A stretch of 64,000 nt of DNA from Thalassospira lucentensis MCCC 1A00383 = DSM 14000 (GCF_000421265.1 NZ_ATWN01000005.1:124001-188000); one strand, 5' to 3'. Positions 10,574 through 20,305 are shown, counted from the stretch's first letter. The notes: generated by a model not told the origin, from the sequence alone. Numbers and translations are program-made.

Positions 10574-12070
10574 ATGGAAATCAAACCGGATTTCACCAGT
10601 TTCAAGCAAAATTACGAAAACGGCATTTCGCAGGTTCTCTCGACAGCACTCACCGCGGACCTCGATACACCTGTCTCGGCTTTCCTTAAAATTGCCGACG
10701 GCATGCCCAATACCTATTTGCTTGAATCTGTTGAAGGCGGCGCTGTTCGCGGTCGTTATTCGTTCCTTGGCCTGAAACCCGATCTGATCTGGCGGTGCTT
10801 TGGCGATCGCGCCGAACTCAACCGGCGTGCCATGGCCGATGCCGACGCATTTGTTGCCGAAAAAGACGCCCCGCTCGAAAGCTTGAAAAAGCTGATGGCT
10901 GAAAGCCACATTACCCTGCCCGACAATATGCCGCCCATGAGTGCCGGTCTTGTTGGCTATATGGGCTATGACACCGTGCGTCTGATGGAAAAACTGCCCG
11001 ACAGCAACAAGGATGAACTTGGTGTTCCTGATGGCATTTTTATCCGCCCAACGGTCACGGCAAGCTTTGACACCATCGCGGACACGGTCACCGTGGTAAC
11101 ACCTGTACGCCCTGAAGACGGCATCAGTGCTGACGCGGCCTATGATCTGGCCTGTGCGCGCCTCAATGACGTGGTTTTACAGTTCCAGCGCAATCTGTTT
11201 ATCGACCGGCGTTCGAAATCGGTGCCCGACACCCTGCCCGACCCCAAGGTCAGCGTCGACGAAGCCGGGTTCCATAAAATGGTCGATCAGGCCAAGGAAT
11301 ATATCCGCGCGGGCGATATTTTTCAGGTGGTGCTGTCACAACGCTACACGTTGCCTTATCAGCTCCCGCCTTTCGCATTTTATCGTGCGCTGCGCCGGAT
11401 CAACCCGTCGCCTTTCATGTTTTATCTTGATATCGGTGGGTTTCAGGTGGTTGGCGCCAGCCCGGAAATTCTGGTGCGCCTGCGCGATAACGAAGTCACC
11501 ATTCGCCCGATTGCCGGTACGCGCCGCCGCGGTCATACACCCGAAGACGACAAAGTCATGGCGCAGGACCTTCTGGACGATCCCAAGGAACGCTCAGAGC
11601 ATCTGATGTTGCTTGATCTTGGCCGCAACGATGTGGGCCGCGTTTCCAAACCCGGAACCGTACGCGTCACCGACCGCGAAAAGATCGAATATTATTCTCA
11701 CGTCATGCACATCGTTTCCAACGTCGTGGGTGAAGTTGACGAAAAATACGATGCGATGGATGTACTCAAGGCTGGATTCCCGGCGGGAACAGTCTCGGGT
11801 GCCCCCAAGGTGCGCGCCATGGAAATCATTGATGAACTGGAATCGGTCCGTCGCGGCATTTACGCCGGATGCATTGGCTATATTTCCGCCGATGGCTCAA
11901 TGGATACCTGTATTGCCCTGCGCACCGCCGTCATCAAGGACGAGCAAATCCACATTCAGGCAGGGGCTGGCATCGTTGTCGACAGCCAACCCGAACTTGA
12001 AGACAAGGAATGCCGAAACAAGGCAGGCGCGCTTATGGCTGCGGCCCGCGAAGCCCATCGCTTTGCCTAA
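10574..12070 (+). CDS. trpE: Anthranilate synthase component I
   Basis: Makes anthranilate from chorismate, the first step of tryptophan synthesis, using ammonia supplied by TrpG. The 498-aa protein has the feedback-site motif YLLESVEGG and RYSFLGLKP in the N-terminal domain. The chorismate-binding domain shows FQVVLSQRYTL, AGTRRRGHTPEDD, LLDLGRNDVGRVS, GTVSGAPKVRAMEIIDELE and GCIGYISADGSMDT. It is intact and of normal length. Its partner genes trpGDC lie 5.2 kb downstream, separated by a SIR2-domain gene and an opposite-strand deacetylase. No tryptophan-codon leader peptide is visible before it, and the ppiD terminator sits close upstream. Confidence 0.97.
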   Translation: MEIKPDFTSFKQNYENGISQVLSTALTADLDTPVSAFLKIADGMPNTYLLESVEGGAVRGRYSFLGLKPDLIWRCFGDRAELNRRAMADADAFVAEKDAPLESLKKLMAESHITLPDNMPPMSAGLVGYMGYDTVRLMEKLPDSNKDELGVPDGIFIRPTVTASFDTIADTVTVVTPVRPEDGISADAAYDLACARLNDVVLQFQRNLFIDRRSKSVPDTLPDPKVSVDEAGFHKMVDQAKEYIRAGDIFQVVLSQRYTLPYQLPPFAFYRALRRINPSPFMFYLDIGGFQVVGASPEILVRLRDNEVTIRPIAGTRRRGHTPEDDKVMAQDLLDDPKERSEHLMLLDLGRNDVGRVSKPGTVRVTDREKIEYYSHVMHIVSNVVGEVDEKYDAMDVLKAGFPAGTVSGAPKVRAMEIIDELESVRRGIYAGCIGYISADGSMDTCIALRTAVIKDEQIHIQAGAGIVVDSQPELEDKECRNKAGALMAAAREAHRFA

Positions 12071-12137
12071 GACACCAAGCTCACGCTTCGCACTCTGACC
12101 CCGACCTTCTGCCGATACTTTAAGAAAGGTTGTTTTG

Positions 12138-15100
12138 GTGACCCTATGCTTTTCGAAACATGGACCGGAATTTCCCTCTGAGCTGATCGATGCACTATCG
12201 GCCGGAGAAGTTGTTTTCCTGTGTGGTAGCGGCATTAGCGTTCCACAACTTCCAGATTTCAAGACATTGGTCGATCAAACCTATAAGCGGCTTGATGTCG
12301 ATAAAGATGCCGCCGAAGAGCGCTCCTATGAAGGACAGCGCTATGAGGAAGTGCTCGGAGCTCTTGGACGCCGCCTCGCCGATCCCGAGGCAATGGTTCG
12401 CACAGTCTCTGAACAGTTGGTTGTGCCCTCAGAGCCGCAGCTTAACAAACATCAAACGATACTGAGGCTCTCGCGCGATCTTAACAACCGCGTTCTAACT
12501 GTTACTACTAACTTTGACACTTTGCTCGAGCGCGCGTTAGAAAATTCTCCGAATAGAGACCGCCAGAAAAGTTTTGCCGGTCAGGCACTCCCTGCTCCCG
12601 GAGGCCCCAATTTCTCCGGGATTATCCATTTACACGGCAGATTGGGCGACCCGGAACTTGACTTAGAAGCAACATCTCTTGTGCTTACCAGTTCCGACTA
12701 TGGCGACGCCTACATGCGTTCGGGCTGGGCTTCACGGTTCCTATTCGATCTTGCCCGTTGCAAGACCCTCGTCCTTATTGGCTATAGTGCAAACGACGCA
12801 CCGATCCGCTACTTCCTCAATGTACTAGAAGCCGACCGTGCTCGGTTCCCCGACCTGCATCAGGTGTACGCCTTCGATGCCTACGAACGTGATCCTATCG
12901 AGGCGCAGACAGGCTGGGGAACACTTGCCGTTAAACCGCTTCCATATTGCAAGTTCAACCCTGCGAACGGCGACCCTGATCACTCACCACTTTGGGACGA
13001 TCTGTGCCAACTCGCTGACATGGTTGAACGCCCCAAACAATCACGTGAAAAGCTTACACAAAGGATTTTGACTGGTAATAGTAGTACTCTAACCGACCAG
13101 CAACTAAGTGAACTGTCCTGGCTCTTCTCTGATCGAAACGACCTATGGCCTGTCGCACTCAAAACCCTCTCTGATCCGAGTTGGTTTAAGGTCTTTCAAG
13201 AAAACAAACTTTGGTCAACTAAAGACGCAGCTTGGGTTATAGCAGCGTGGATCGCAAACAATTTTGAAAGCGCTCAAAGCTACAGGACTGCGGTAGAGTG
13301 GTATACTATCCTCGGTAATGACTTCATCTCGCGGTTAGAGCAACGACTACAGCAAAATCCGCCAGTATCACCTTTCTGGCTCAAGTCATGGCGCGTCTTT
13401 GTTTCGCTCCAACCAGCAGAGCATTCCGATGCGTTCGAACAAGAGGCTTATAATCTCAATTGGAAGCTTCAGTCTGGCCAGATCCTCGATAGCGACCTCA
13501 GGCAGTCGATCGCGTTGCTTGCGCCAATGCTCGTAGCCCGGCGACCGTGGCAGCGTAATGTTCAAGATATAGATGAATCGGAATTGGACGAACCACGATT
13601 GTCAAACCTTGTGAATCTTGAGCTCCGCGTTGCCGACGACACTAGCGCGGCTGATATTATCAAAGCACTGGATAAGTTAGACGGCTATGAGATGCGTATT
13701 CTTGAATTGGGCAACCAAGCTCTAAGTTCCTCTCTTCAGCAATCTGTCGACCTAGGGATGATTGTCGACGATTTCGATTGGAGCGACTTCAGCGTACCCT
13801 CGATTGAGGAACATGCCCAGAACGCGCACCACAATGGCGTAATATTCCTCGTCCGCACGATCATGAACACCTTCCCGAAAGCACTTAAATTCAATCGTGA
13901 CCGGGCTCTTACGCAGGCTGCTCAATGGCGGACTTGGCCGGGGCGCATCGGCGCTCGGATGCTGCTCCATAGCGCACGCGATCCAGTCGCCTTCTCTGGC
14001 GACGACGCTCTGCGTTTACTGCTCCAGCTAAAGGATACCGATTTCTGGATCATCCGCCGAGAGTTAGCGTTGGTACTACGTGATAGAGCTTCCGAAGCTA
14101 AAAAAGAACTCGTTAATGAAGTAGAGGCCCGGATCCGAAACAGCGGTGAAGCATTTTATGCTCGCTATTCGCTCGAAGAGGATCAAGTAGACTGGCGTGC
14201 GCATGCTCGAGACAAAGACGTCTGGCTCCGCCTGAAGATGCTCGACGCCGCAGGTGCGGTCTCAACGGCGGGGCGGACCGAACTTGATGCAATCGTGTTG
14301 CGGCGACCTCACCTAGATCGCGATATAGAGGACAAAGACTTCTTCGGTTCCTATAGCTATGGCGTGCGAAACATCGTAGGCGACAGCGGACCGATCTTAG
14401 AGGCCGCTCCTGATGACCGCCTTAAAGTCGCAGCAGAGCTCCGTATAAGCCGCGATATCGACATGCAACTGGGGTGGAGAAGTTATTGCCAATCCGACCC
14501 TAAGGGCGCATTCGATACGCTCGCGTTCGCCGAACTGACAAAACCGAATATCGCCTTGTGGGGTGATCTTCTGTCGGTGTTAGCCCAAAGCAATGAAGAG
14601 AATAATGCAACGCTGCGCGACCAACTTTCGGTGGAATCACTTTCACTGTTGGAGGACCTCAACAAATTGGACCTCAAACCTATCGCAGCAAGCATTATCG
14701 ATCTGCTCCTGTTCAGGTCACGGGGGTGTATAAAAAATCTCGAGAACTGGTGCGACCGGCTCTGGGCTGCGGTGCAACTTGTGGAGCATGAGGCAGACTT
14801 CGAAAAAGACATCGGCATGACAGCAATCAATAGTGCTGCAGGTCGACTAACAGAGATTCTTGTAAAGGAACTTAATCACACGAGAGAAACCGATGGGCAA
14901 TACGAGGCGCGGCAGCGCAAGCGACTTGAGTTGATCGTAACTGACAAAAGCCAAGCCGGGATTCTGGGGCGAGCCGTACTTGTCCAAAACTTCGCGTTTA
15001 TGCACAGCGTCGCTGCAGAGCTGGTTGAAAAGCACCTCATGCGTCGATTGGCTTCAGATACAGATGAAGCAAGAGCGTTACGCGCGGTAATGGTCTCCCA

Positions 15101-15755
15101 AAGCGAGATAACTCCTGAAGTCACCAAAGTGGCAAGCGATATTGTTCTGCGCGGAGTCATAGAAACACAAGCAATTTCAAGTTTCTCGGAACAAATAGCT
15201 TCTAACATTTTGCGAGCAGCACTTGCCTCTTTACGCGGCAATGATCCCGACCTCTGGGGTATCAGCGAGTCTGATGTAAGCCGCACGTTACGTGAATCCC
15301 CTTTTAATATACGCTGCGGGGCACTCAGCGTCCTAGCCCGTTGGATGCAAAATGATGAAGAAGGCGGCGAAGAGGCTTGGGAAAAGATGGTCGAACCTTT
15401 CTTCGAGAGAGTGTGGCCTAAAGAAAGCTGCTTCATTGATGACGCGTTCAACCATGACCTGATGTCTATAGTGATCTGCTCAGGTAAGCATTTTCCCATT
15501 GCACTCAAAAAATTACGACCATATTTCAGCTTATATAGCGGCAGACGTGCCAGCACTTACCCAATTAAAAATAGTCAGGCACCGGAAAATTTCCCATCGG
15601 AAGTACTCGACCTACTATGGCTTGTTTTTGGGGCGAAAGGCAGCGTCAGCTATGATGTCCCTAAACTTCTTGACCGCATAAAGGAAGCTGACCCAAATAT
15701 CGAAGTTGATCGACGGTTCCAGTCGCTTGAACAACTTACAATTCGCTATAGCTAA
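12138..15755 (+). CDS. Large SIR2-domain protein, candidate single-gene anti-phage NADase
   Basis: An intact frame of about 1205 residues with an N-terminal SIR2-like (SIR2_2 type) domain. From the GTG start I see the nucleotide-binding CGSGIS (about 29-34), the active-site TTNFDTLLE (asparagine about 125), HLHGRLG (about 164-170) and the closing GYSANDAPIRYFL (about 215-227). The remaining 900 residues are mainly helical with no Walker A motif. The segment FFERVWPKE near residue 1090 recalls the DUF4020 region found at the end of other SIR2 proteins, from memory only. SIR2 proteins of this size act in known systems (DSR1/DSR2) by depleting NAD+ on phage infection. AAGAAAGG at 12122-12129 favours GTG 12138, with TTG 12135 as an alternative. 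TTA, CTA and ATA codons are far more frequent than in the flanking genes, suggesting transfer. No partner gene adjoins. Confidence 0.8.
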   Translation: MTLCFSKHGPEFPSELIDALSAGEVVFLCGSGISVPQLPDFKTLVDQTYKRLDVDKDAAEERSYEGQRYEEVLGALGRRLADPEAMVRTVSEQLVVPSEPQLNKHQTILRLSRDLNNRVLTVTTNFDTLLERALENSPNRDRQKSFAGQALPAPGGPNFSGIIHLHGRLGDPELDLEATSLVLTSSDYGDAYMRSGWASRFLFDLARCKTLVLIGYSANDAPIRYFLNVLEADRARFPDLHQVYAFDAYERDPIEAQTGWGTLAVKPLPYCKFNPANGDPDHSPLWDDLCQLADMVERPKQSREKLTQRILTGNSSTLTDQQLSELSWLFSDRNDLWPVALKTLSDPSWFKVFQENKLWSTKDAAWVIAAWIANNFESAQSYRTAVEWYTILGNDFISRLEQRLQQNPPVSPFWLKSWRVFVSLQPAEHSDAFEQEAYNLNWKLQSGQILDSDLRQSIALLAPMLVARRPWQRNVQDIDESELDEPRLSNLVNLELRVADDTSAADIIKALDKLDGYEMRILELGNQALSSSLQQSVDLGMIVDDFDWSDFSVPSIEEHAQNAHHNGVIFLVRTIMNTFPKALKFNRDRALTQAAQWRTWPGRIGARMLLHSARDPVAFSGDDALRLLLQLKDTDFWIIRRELALVLRDRASEAKKELVNEVEARIRNSGEAFYARYSLEEDQVDWRAHARDKDVWLRLKMLDAAGAVSTAGRTELDAIVLRRPHLDRDIEDKDFFGSYSYGVRNIVGDSGPILEAAPDDRLKVAAELRISRDIDMQLGWRSYCQSDPKGAFDTLAFAELTKPNIALWGDLLSVLAQSNEENNATLRDQLSVESLSLLEDLNKLDLKPIAASIIDLLLFRSRGCIKNLENWCDRLWAAVQLVEHEADFEKDIGMTAINSAAGRLTEILVKELNHTRETDGQYEARQRKRLELIVTDKSQAGILGRAVLVQNFAFMHSVAAELVEKHLMRRLASDTDEARALRAVMVSQSEITPEVTKVASDIVLRGVIETQAISSFSEQIASNILRAALASLRGNDPDLWGISESDVSRTLRESPFNIRCGALSVLARWMQNDEEGGEEAWEKMVEPFFERVWPKESCFIDDAFNHDLMSIVICSGKHFPIALKKLRPYFSLYSGRRASTYPIKNSQAPENFPSEVLDLLWLVFGAKGSVSYDVPKLLDRIKEADPNIEVDRRFQSLEQLTIRYS

Positions 15756-15833
15756 AGGCTGGTGAATACTCACCTAAGAAGCAAAGTGACGGGGTCCTTT
15801 TCAGTGAATGCTTGATGGTTGCAACCTTTGCGA

Positions 15834-17021
15834 CTAGCCCGTCGCACGTTGCGACGTGCGGCGCAAAACTTCCGTCGCCGGGACAAGGACAAACCCCTTG
15901 GCTTTGAGCGATGGAATCCAGTTTTGAAGTGCTTTAAGCGTTCGGTCACGTGGATGGCCAATGGCAATGGCGTAGCCCTGCTTGGCGGCAACCCGCTCTA
16001 TTCTTGCCAGCATATCAGCGATTTTGGCGTCATCATCGGCATCATCAATAAACACATCACGGGTGATGGCCGGCACACCAAACTCATTGGCGGTCGAAAA
16101 ACCAACCGATTTGGCGCTGGTGCGTGAATCAAGGAACATCAAACCACGTGACTTCATGACTTCCATGACGATCTTCATGCGTTCCGGGTCGGATGTGAAC
16201 TTGCTGCCCATATGGTTATTAACCCCGACATAACCGTCAAACTGATCCAGCATCCATGTCATTTCGTTTAAAATCTTTTGCCGGTCATACTTGGCCAGCA
16301 AGGCATGCGGCCCCGGATCAACCGATGCCGATGACGGCTCCATGGGCATATGGAGCATCACTTCGTGGCCGGCCTTGCGCGCGGCATTGACCTGTGGCTG
16401 CAAATCCCGCGCATAGGGCAGATATGAAATAGTGACCGGTCCGGGAAGCAAAACCGTGCGTGCCGTGCGCGGTTGATCAAGCCCCGCATCATCAATGACA
16501 ATCGCAATCACCGGCGCATTTCCGGCATTCGGGGCAAGGGCGGCATATTTGCGCCATGGCGCATTCCTGTCACTGTCTGGCGCAACACCGTGATCTGATC
16601 CACTGTCACCGGGAAGAATATCTGGTTCCGGTTTGGTCTCACGGGGCTTGGGTACTGCCGCCGTTTCAGGCGCCCCACCTTCTGTCTTTTCCTCGTTGCC
16701 GACAAGATAGCCCGTCCGCCCGCGTGTCGGTGTGTCTTCCGAAAGCTTGTAGTCCTTGCGCAATTTGGGCGTCGGGGCCGGTTCGGCCAGGGTATAACCC
16801 GGGGCCTTTTGATCAACGGCACGACCAAATTCATCCGAGGCGCGGTCAAGTTCAAGCATGCTGCCAACCGCAATGATCGCCGACAGTGTCCCGGCCACAA
16901 AAGCCCCGCCCAGCATCAGGCGACCGATACCGCCCGATTTCTTTTTCGGTGCAGACTTCTTGCGGGTTGTTTTTTTGGGTGCCGCCTTTTTACGTTTGGC
17001 GGGTTGTGCCCGACGTGCCAC
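15834..17021 (-). CDS. Divergent polysaccharide deacetylase family protein
   Basis: A 395-aa protein of the divergent polysaccharide deacetylase (deac_2) family. The GTG start at 17021 gives an extremely basic N-terminus (about residues 1-31) built of Lys/Ala/Pro/Thr repeats, then one membrane segment (about 34-52) and a Pro/Glu-rich linker. The catalytic-like domain runs from about residue 168, with AIVIDDAGLDQP, HEVMLHMPMEP, GVNNHMGSKF, FLDSRTSAKS and AIAIGHPRDRTL. Family members are periplasmic and their substrates are mostly unproven. In many alphaproteobacteria they sit near trp genes or carboxy-terminal proteases. It is transcribed against trpE and the SIR2 gene, and divergently from trpG. 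Confidence 0.85.
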   Translation of the reverse strand: MARRAQPAKRKKAAPKKTTRKKSAPKKKSGGIGRLMLGGAFVAGTLSAIIAVGSMLELDRASDEFGRAVDQKAPGYTLAEPAPTPKLRKDYKLSEDTPTRGRTGYLVGNEEKTEGGAPETAAVPKPRETKPEPDILPGDSGSDHGVAPDSDRNAPWRKYAALAPNAGNAPVIAIVIDDAGLDQPRTARTVLLPGPVTISYLPYARDLQPQVNAARKAGHEVMLHMPMEPSSASVDPGPHALLAKYDRQKILNEMTWMLDQFDGYVGVNNHMGSKFTSDPERMKIVMEVMKSRGLMFLDSRTSAKSVGFSTANEFGVPAITRDVFIDDADDDAKIADMLARIERVAAKQGYAIAIGHPRDRTLKALQNWIPSLKAKGFVLVPATEVLRRTSQRATG

Positions 17022-17203
17022 GTGGTCGTCTCCAGTCTTGTTTGCCCGGCCTCGTTTACCGGATCGTGCTACCCATATGGTGATTATAGACCGATCGTGT
17101 CGGCTGTTGTTTTGCTGCTTTTACACCGCGTCTGGTTAGCACCCTGTTAACCCCGGATCATCACCACCCCATGCAGGCGAAAAAATCCTTATCCTGCTTC
17201 CGC

Positions 17204-17231
17204 TTGACGTGGCCGCAGGTGCGTTTATTCT
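17204..17231 (+). promoter_or_regulatory. Putative promoter of trpGDC-moaC
   Basis: TTGACG at 17204-17209 and TATTCT at 17226-17231 are separated by 16 bp and lie about 36 bp before the trpG start. The region is the only gap between trpG and the divergent deacetylase gene. It shows no tryptophan-rich leader peptide or attenuator hairpin. Confidence 0.45.
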
Positions 17232-17266
17232 CTGGCGACCTTGAATATGCATAGGCCTTTCCCGCG

Positions 17267-17839
17267 ATGTATCTCCTCATCGACAATTACGACAGCTTTA
17301 CCTTCAATTTGTGGCATTACCTGCGCGAACTCGGCCCCGAGGTCGAAGTGCGCCGTAATGACGAAATCACGGTTGATGAGGCTCTTGCACTGAACCCCGA
17401 AGGCATTGTGATATCACCCGGCCCCTGTGATCCGGAACGGGCTGGTATTTGCCTTGATCTTATCAAGGCGGCCGCGGGTAAGGTCAAACTTCTGGGCGTG
17501 TGCCTTGGCCATCAATCCATTGGTCAGGCCTTTGGCGGCAAGGTCATCCGTGCACCAAACTGCATGCATGGTAAAACCGATGCAATGAACCACGACGCGG
17601 CAAGTGTGTTTGACGGGCTGCCCAGTCCGTTTACAGCAACACGGTATCATTCTTTGGTCATCGAACGCGACACCCTGCCCGATTGCCTTGAAATTACCGC
17701 CGAAAGCGAAGATGGTCTGATCATGGGGGTGCGTCATAAAACCCATCAAATTCATGGCGTTCAGTTCCACCCCGAAAGCATCGCGTCAGAACATGGCCAC
17801 GCATTATTAAAGAATTTTATCGATTTTACCGGCGCATGA
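17267..17839 (+). CDS. trpG: Anthranilate synthase component II (glutamine amidotransferase)
   Basis: Hydrolyses glutamine to feed ammonia to TrpE. The 190-aa class I amidotransferase begins [16 protein letters not shown]. It has the oxyanion region [11 protein letters not shown], the nucleophile cysteine at about residue 79 in [11 protein letters not shown], and the His/Glu pair in [11 protein letters not shown]. All catalytic residues are present. It heads a tight trpG-trpD-trpC-moaC run (33-bp gap to trpD, then a 4-bp trpD/trpC overlap). In related species the same subunit can also serve p-aminobenzoate synthase. Confidence 0.96.
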   Translation: MYLLIDNYDSFTFNLWHYLRELGPEVEVRRNDEITVDEALALNPEGIVISPGPCDPERAGICLDLIKAAAGKVKLLGVCLGHQSIGQAFGGKVIRAPNCMHGKTDAMNHDAASVFDGLPSPFTATRYHSLVIERDTLPDCLEITAESEDGLIMGVRHKTHQIHGVQFHPESIASEHGHALLKNFIDFTGA

Positions 17840-17872
17840 CCCTGCACCGGACCGCAAACCGAGGACACCTGT

Positions 17873-18907
17873 ATGTCGACTGACTATGATCTCAAGGCCA
17901 TCTTGGCCGAAGTCGCAACTGGCGAAAAGCTGAACGAAAAACAGGCCGAACAGGCCTTTAACGTTCTGATGTCGGGTCAGGCTACCCCATCACAGATGGG
18001 CGCGTTCCTGATGGGCTTGCGCCTTCGCGGCGAAACGGTCGATGAAATCACCGGGGCCGCGCGTGTCATGCGCGCCAAGGCGACCGGGATTATTGCACCT
18101 GAAAACGCGGTTGATACCTGCGGCACCGGTGGCGATGGCAGCGGAACCTATAACATTTCAACCGCAGCCGCGATTGTCGCCGCAGCCGCTGGTGCGACCG
18201 TTGCCAAACATGGTAACCGGGCGGCATCCTCCAAATCGGGATCAGCGGACGTTCTGATGGCGCTTGGTGTTAATCTTGATGCCGACATGGCGCTTCTGGA
18301 AAAGGCGCTTAAAAACATCAATCTGTGTTTCATGATGGCGACCCGTCACCATTCGGCCATGCGCCACGTCATGCCAACCCGGGTTGAGATGGGCACACGC
18401 ACCATCTTTAACCTTCTGGGCCCACTTGCCAACCCGGCCAAGACAAAACGTCAGGTTCTCGGCGTTTTTGCCCGTGAATGGGTCGAGCCGATTGCCAACG
18501 TTTTGAACCGTTTGGGATCGGTGCATGCATGGGTTGTTCATGGTCATGACGGGCTTGATGAAATCTCGACCACCGGACCGACTTTTGGTGCCGAAGTCAA
18601 AAATGGCAAGGTCACAACCTTTGAAATCAGCCCCGGTGACTATGGTATTGAAACCGTGACCCTTGATGCGCTTAAGGGTGGCGATGCGGATGTGAATGCC
18701 AAAGCCATTCTTGACCTTCTGGCCGGTCAGAAAAGTGCCTATCGCGATATCGTTTTGATGAATGCCGGTGCCGCCCTTGTGGTCACCGATATCGCAAGCG
18801 ACCTTGCAGACGGCATTAAAAAGGCCGCCGACGCCATTGATAGCGGCAAGGCTGCAGAAACGCTGCAAGGCCTTGTTACGATCACCAACGAAGGAAACGC
18901 GGCGTGA
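17873..18907 (+). CDS. trpD: Anthranilate phosphoribosyltransferase
   Basis: Transfers phosphoribose from PRPP to anthranilate, the second tryptophan step. The 344-aa protein shows the PRPP-binding [34 protein letters not shown], and the anthranilate-site helices around [13 protein letters not shown] and [15 protein letters not shown]. Length and motifs are normal. Its stop overlaps the trpC start by 4 bp (GTGA), typical of translational coupling. Confidence 0.97.
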   Translation: MSTDYDLKAILAEVATGEKLNEKQAEQAFNVLMSGQATPSQMGAFLMGLRLRGETVDEITGAARVMRAKATGIIAPENAVDTCGTGGDGSGTYNISTAAAIVAAAAGATVAKHGNRAASSKSGSADVLMALGVNLDADMALLEKALKNINLCFMMATRHHSAMRHVMPTRVEMGTRTIFNLLGPLANPAKTKRQVLGVFAREWVEPIANVLNRLGSVHAWVVHGHDGLDEISTTGPTFGAEVKNGKVTTFEISPGDYGIETVTLDALKGGDADVNAKAILDLLAGQKSAYRDIVLMNAGAALVVTDIASDLADGIKKAADAIDSGKAAETLQGLVTITNEGNAA

Positions 18908-19701
18908 GCGACGTACTGACCAAAATATGTGACGACAAACGCGATCACGTTGCAGCGTGCAAGGCGCGCACGACGCTTGGTTCCCTTGAAGCTGCGGCCA
19001 ATGAACAATCTGCACCACGTGGGTTTATCACGGCCCTTGAGACGTCGGTGGCCGATGGTCGCTATGGCCTGATTGCCGAAATCAAGAAGGCCTCCCCGTC
19101 AAAGGGACTTATTCGCGCCGATTTCAATCCGCCGGAACTGGCCAAGGCCTATCAGGCTGGCGGGGCGAGCTGCCTGTCGGTTTTGACCGATGTGCCGTAT
19201 TTTCAGGGTGATGACAGCTATCTGGTCGCGGCCCGCGCCGCTGTGGACCTTCCGGCGCTTCGTAAGGATTTCATGATTGATCCCTATCAGGTCACCGAGG
19301 CGCGTGCACTGGGTGCCGATTGCATTTTGCTGATTATGGCGGCTCTTGAAGATGCTCAGGCGGCTGAGCTTGAAGATGCAGCCCGTGCGCTTGGCATGGA
19401 TGTTCTGATCGAGGTCCATAACGCCCCGGAACTTGAACGGGCGTTAAAACTGAAATCGCGCCTGATCGGGGTTAACAACCGCAACCTCAAAACCATGGAA
19501 ACGTCGCTGACCACCACCGAAGAACTGGCCGCCATGGTTGATGAGGACCGTTTGCTGGTCGCCGAAAGTGGCCTGTTCACCCCAGATGATCTGTCGCGCA
19601 TGGCAAAGGTCGGCGCGCAATGCTTCCTGATTGGCGAAAGCCTGATGCGTCAGGACGACGTTGCCACGGCCACCCGCACGCTACTTGGCCTTGCGGCCTG
19701 A
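18904..19701 (+). CDS. trpC: Indole-3-glycerol phosphate synthase
   Basis: Closes the indole ring by decarboxylating CdRP. The 265-aa TIM barrel carries [48 protein letters not shown] and VAESGLF, all family catalytic blocks. It is a stand-alone enzyme without fused PRAI. The GTG start overlaps trpD by 4 bp, and moaC follows after an 18-bp gap. Confidence 0.97.
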   Translation: MSDVLTKICDDKRDHVAACKARTTLGSLEAAANEQSAPRGFITALETSVADGRYGLIAEIKKASPSKGLIRADFNPPELAKAYQAGGASCLSVLTDVPYFQGDDSYLVAARAAVDLPALRKDFMIDPYQVTEARALGADCILLIMAALEDAQAAELEDAARALGMDVLIEVHNAPELERALKLKSRLIGVNNRNLKTMETSLTTTEELAAMVDEDRLLVAESGLFTPDDLSRMAKVGAQCFLIGESLMRQDDVATATRTLLGLAA

Positions 19702-19719
19702 TTGGGATCGGACAGTTTT

Positions 19720-20199
19720 ATGGCAGACAAACTTTCCCATATTGATGCTGGCGGTAACGCGGTGATGGTTGATATTTCGGCCAAGGCCGAGACTGCCCGC
19801 ATTGCCGTTGCCAAGGCCCGCGTTTTAATGTCTGCCGAGACATATGCGCTGATCGCAAATCACGGCCATAAAAAGGGTGATGTTCTTGCCATTGCCCAAT
19901 TGGCCGGGATTATGGGGGCCAAGAAAACCCCGGACCTGATCCCGCTGTGTCATCCCCTGCCGCTGACATCGGTGACGGTTGATCTTGAACTGGTTGACGG
20001 TGTTGATGCGGTTGATATTACCGCCACCTGCAAAACCACGGGCAAAACCGGGGTCGAGATGGAGGCATTGACTGCGGCCTCTGTTGCGGCGCTAACGGTG
20101 TTTGACATGTGCAAGGCGGTGGATAAGGGCATGCAGATTACCGACCTGCGGGTGACCCGAAAAGAAGGTGGCAAATCAGGCACTTTCGTCGCGGATTGA
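19720..20199 (+). CDS. moaC: Cyclic pyranopterin monophosphate synthase MoaC
   Basis: Second step of molybdenum cofactor synthesis, forming cyclic pyranopterin monophosphate together with MoaA. I prefer the ATG at 19720 ([12 protein letters not shown]) over an in-frame TTG at 19702, because the family starts this way and GGA lies at a suitable distance. The 159-aa protein has [13 protein letters not shown], the catalytic-loop stretch [14 protein letters not shown] and [11 protein letters not shown]. It follows trpC closely. In relatives moeA usually comes next, but here lexA follows after a 150-bp regulatory gap. Confidence 0.95.
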   Translation: MADKLSHIDAGGNAVMVDISAKAETARIAVAKARVLMSAETYALIANHGHKKGDVLAIAQLAGIMGAKKTPDLIPLCHPLPLTSVTVDLELVDGVDAVDITATCKTTGKTGVEMEALTAASVAALTVFDMCKAVDKGMQITDLRVTRKEGGKSGTFVAD

Positions 20200-20276
20200 T
20201 CCCCTGTTCGATTATTCACATATTTTGAATAATACCGGCGATTAAACACATTTGATGTAAAATCGTATCGATGCGC

Positions 20277-20305
20277 TTGACCTGTAAAAAGAACTAAAGT
20301 AGAAC
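20277..20305 (+). promoter_or_regulatory. lexA promoter with overlapping SOS box
   Basis: TTGACC at 20277-20282 and TAGAAC at 20300-20305 are 17 bp apart. The bases GAAC-N7-GAAC at 20291-20305 match the alphaproteobacterial LexA box (the reverse of GTTC-N7-GTTC) exactly. They overlap the spacer and the -10 element, so LexA bound here would block its own transcription. Confidence 0.75.

Noticed and set aside
14876-15556. A 226-codon open frame antisense to the SIR2 gene, considered as a partner or antitoxin
   Set aside because: It is Ser/Arg-rich without a hydrophobic core or motif, lies wholly inside the SIR2 frame and has no ribosome-binding site.
12066-15779. CCTAAGA at both ends of the SIR2 gene as possible target-site duplication
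   Set aside because: Seven bases is within chance, the copies are not at the exact gene borders, and no transposase or integrase is present.
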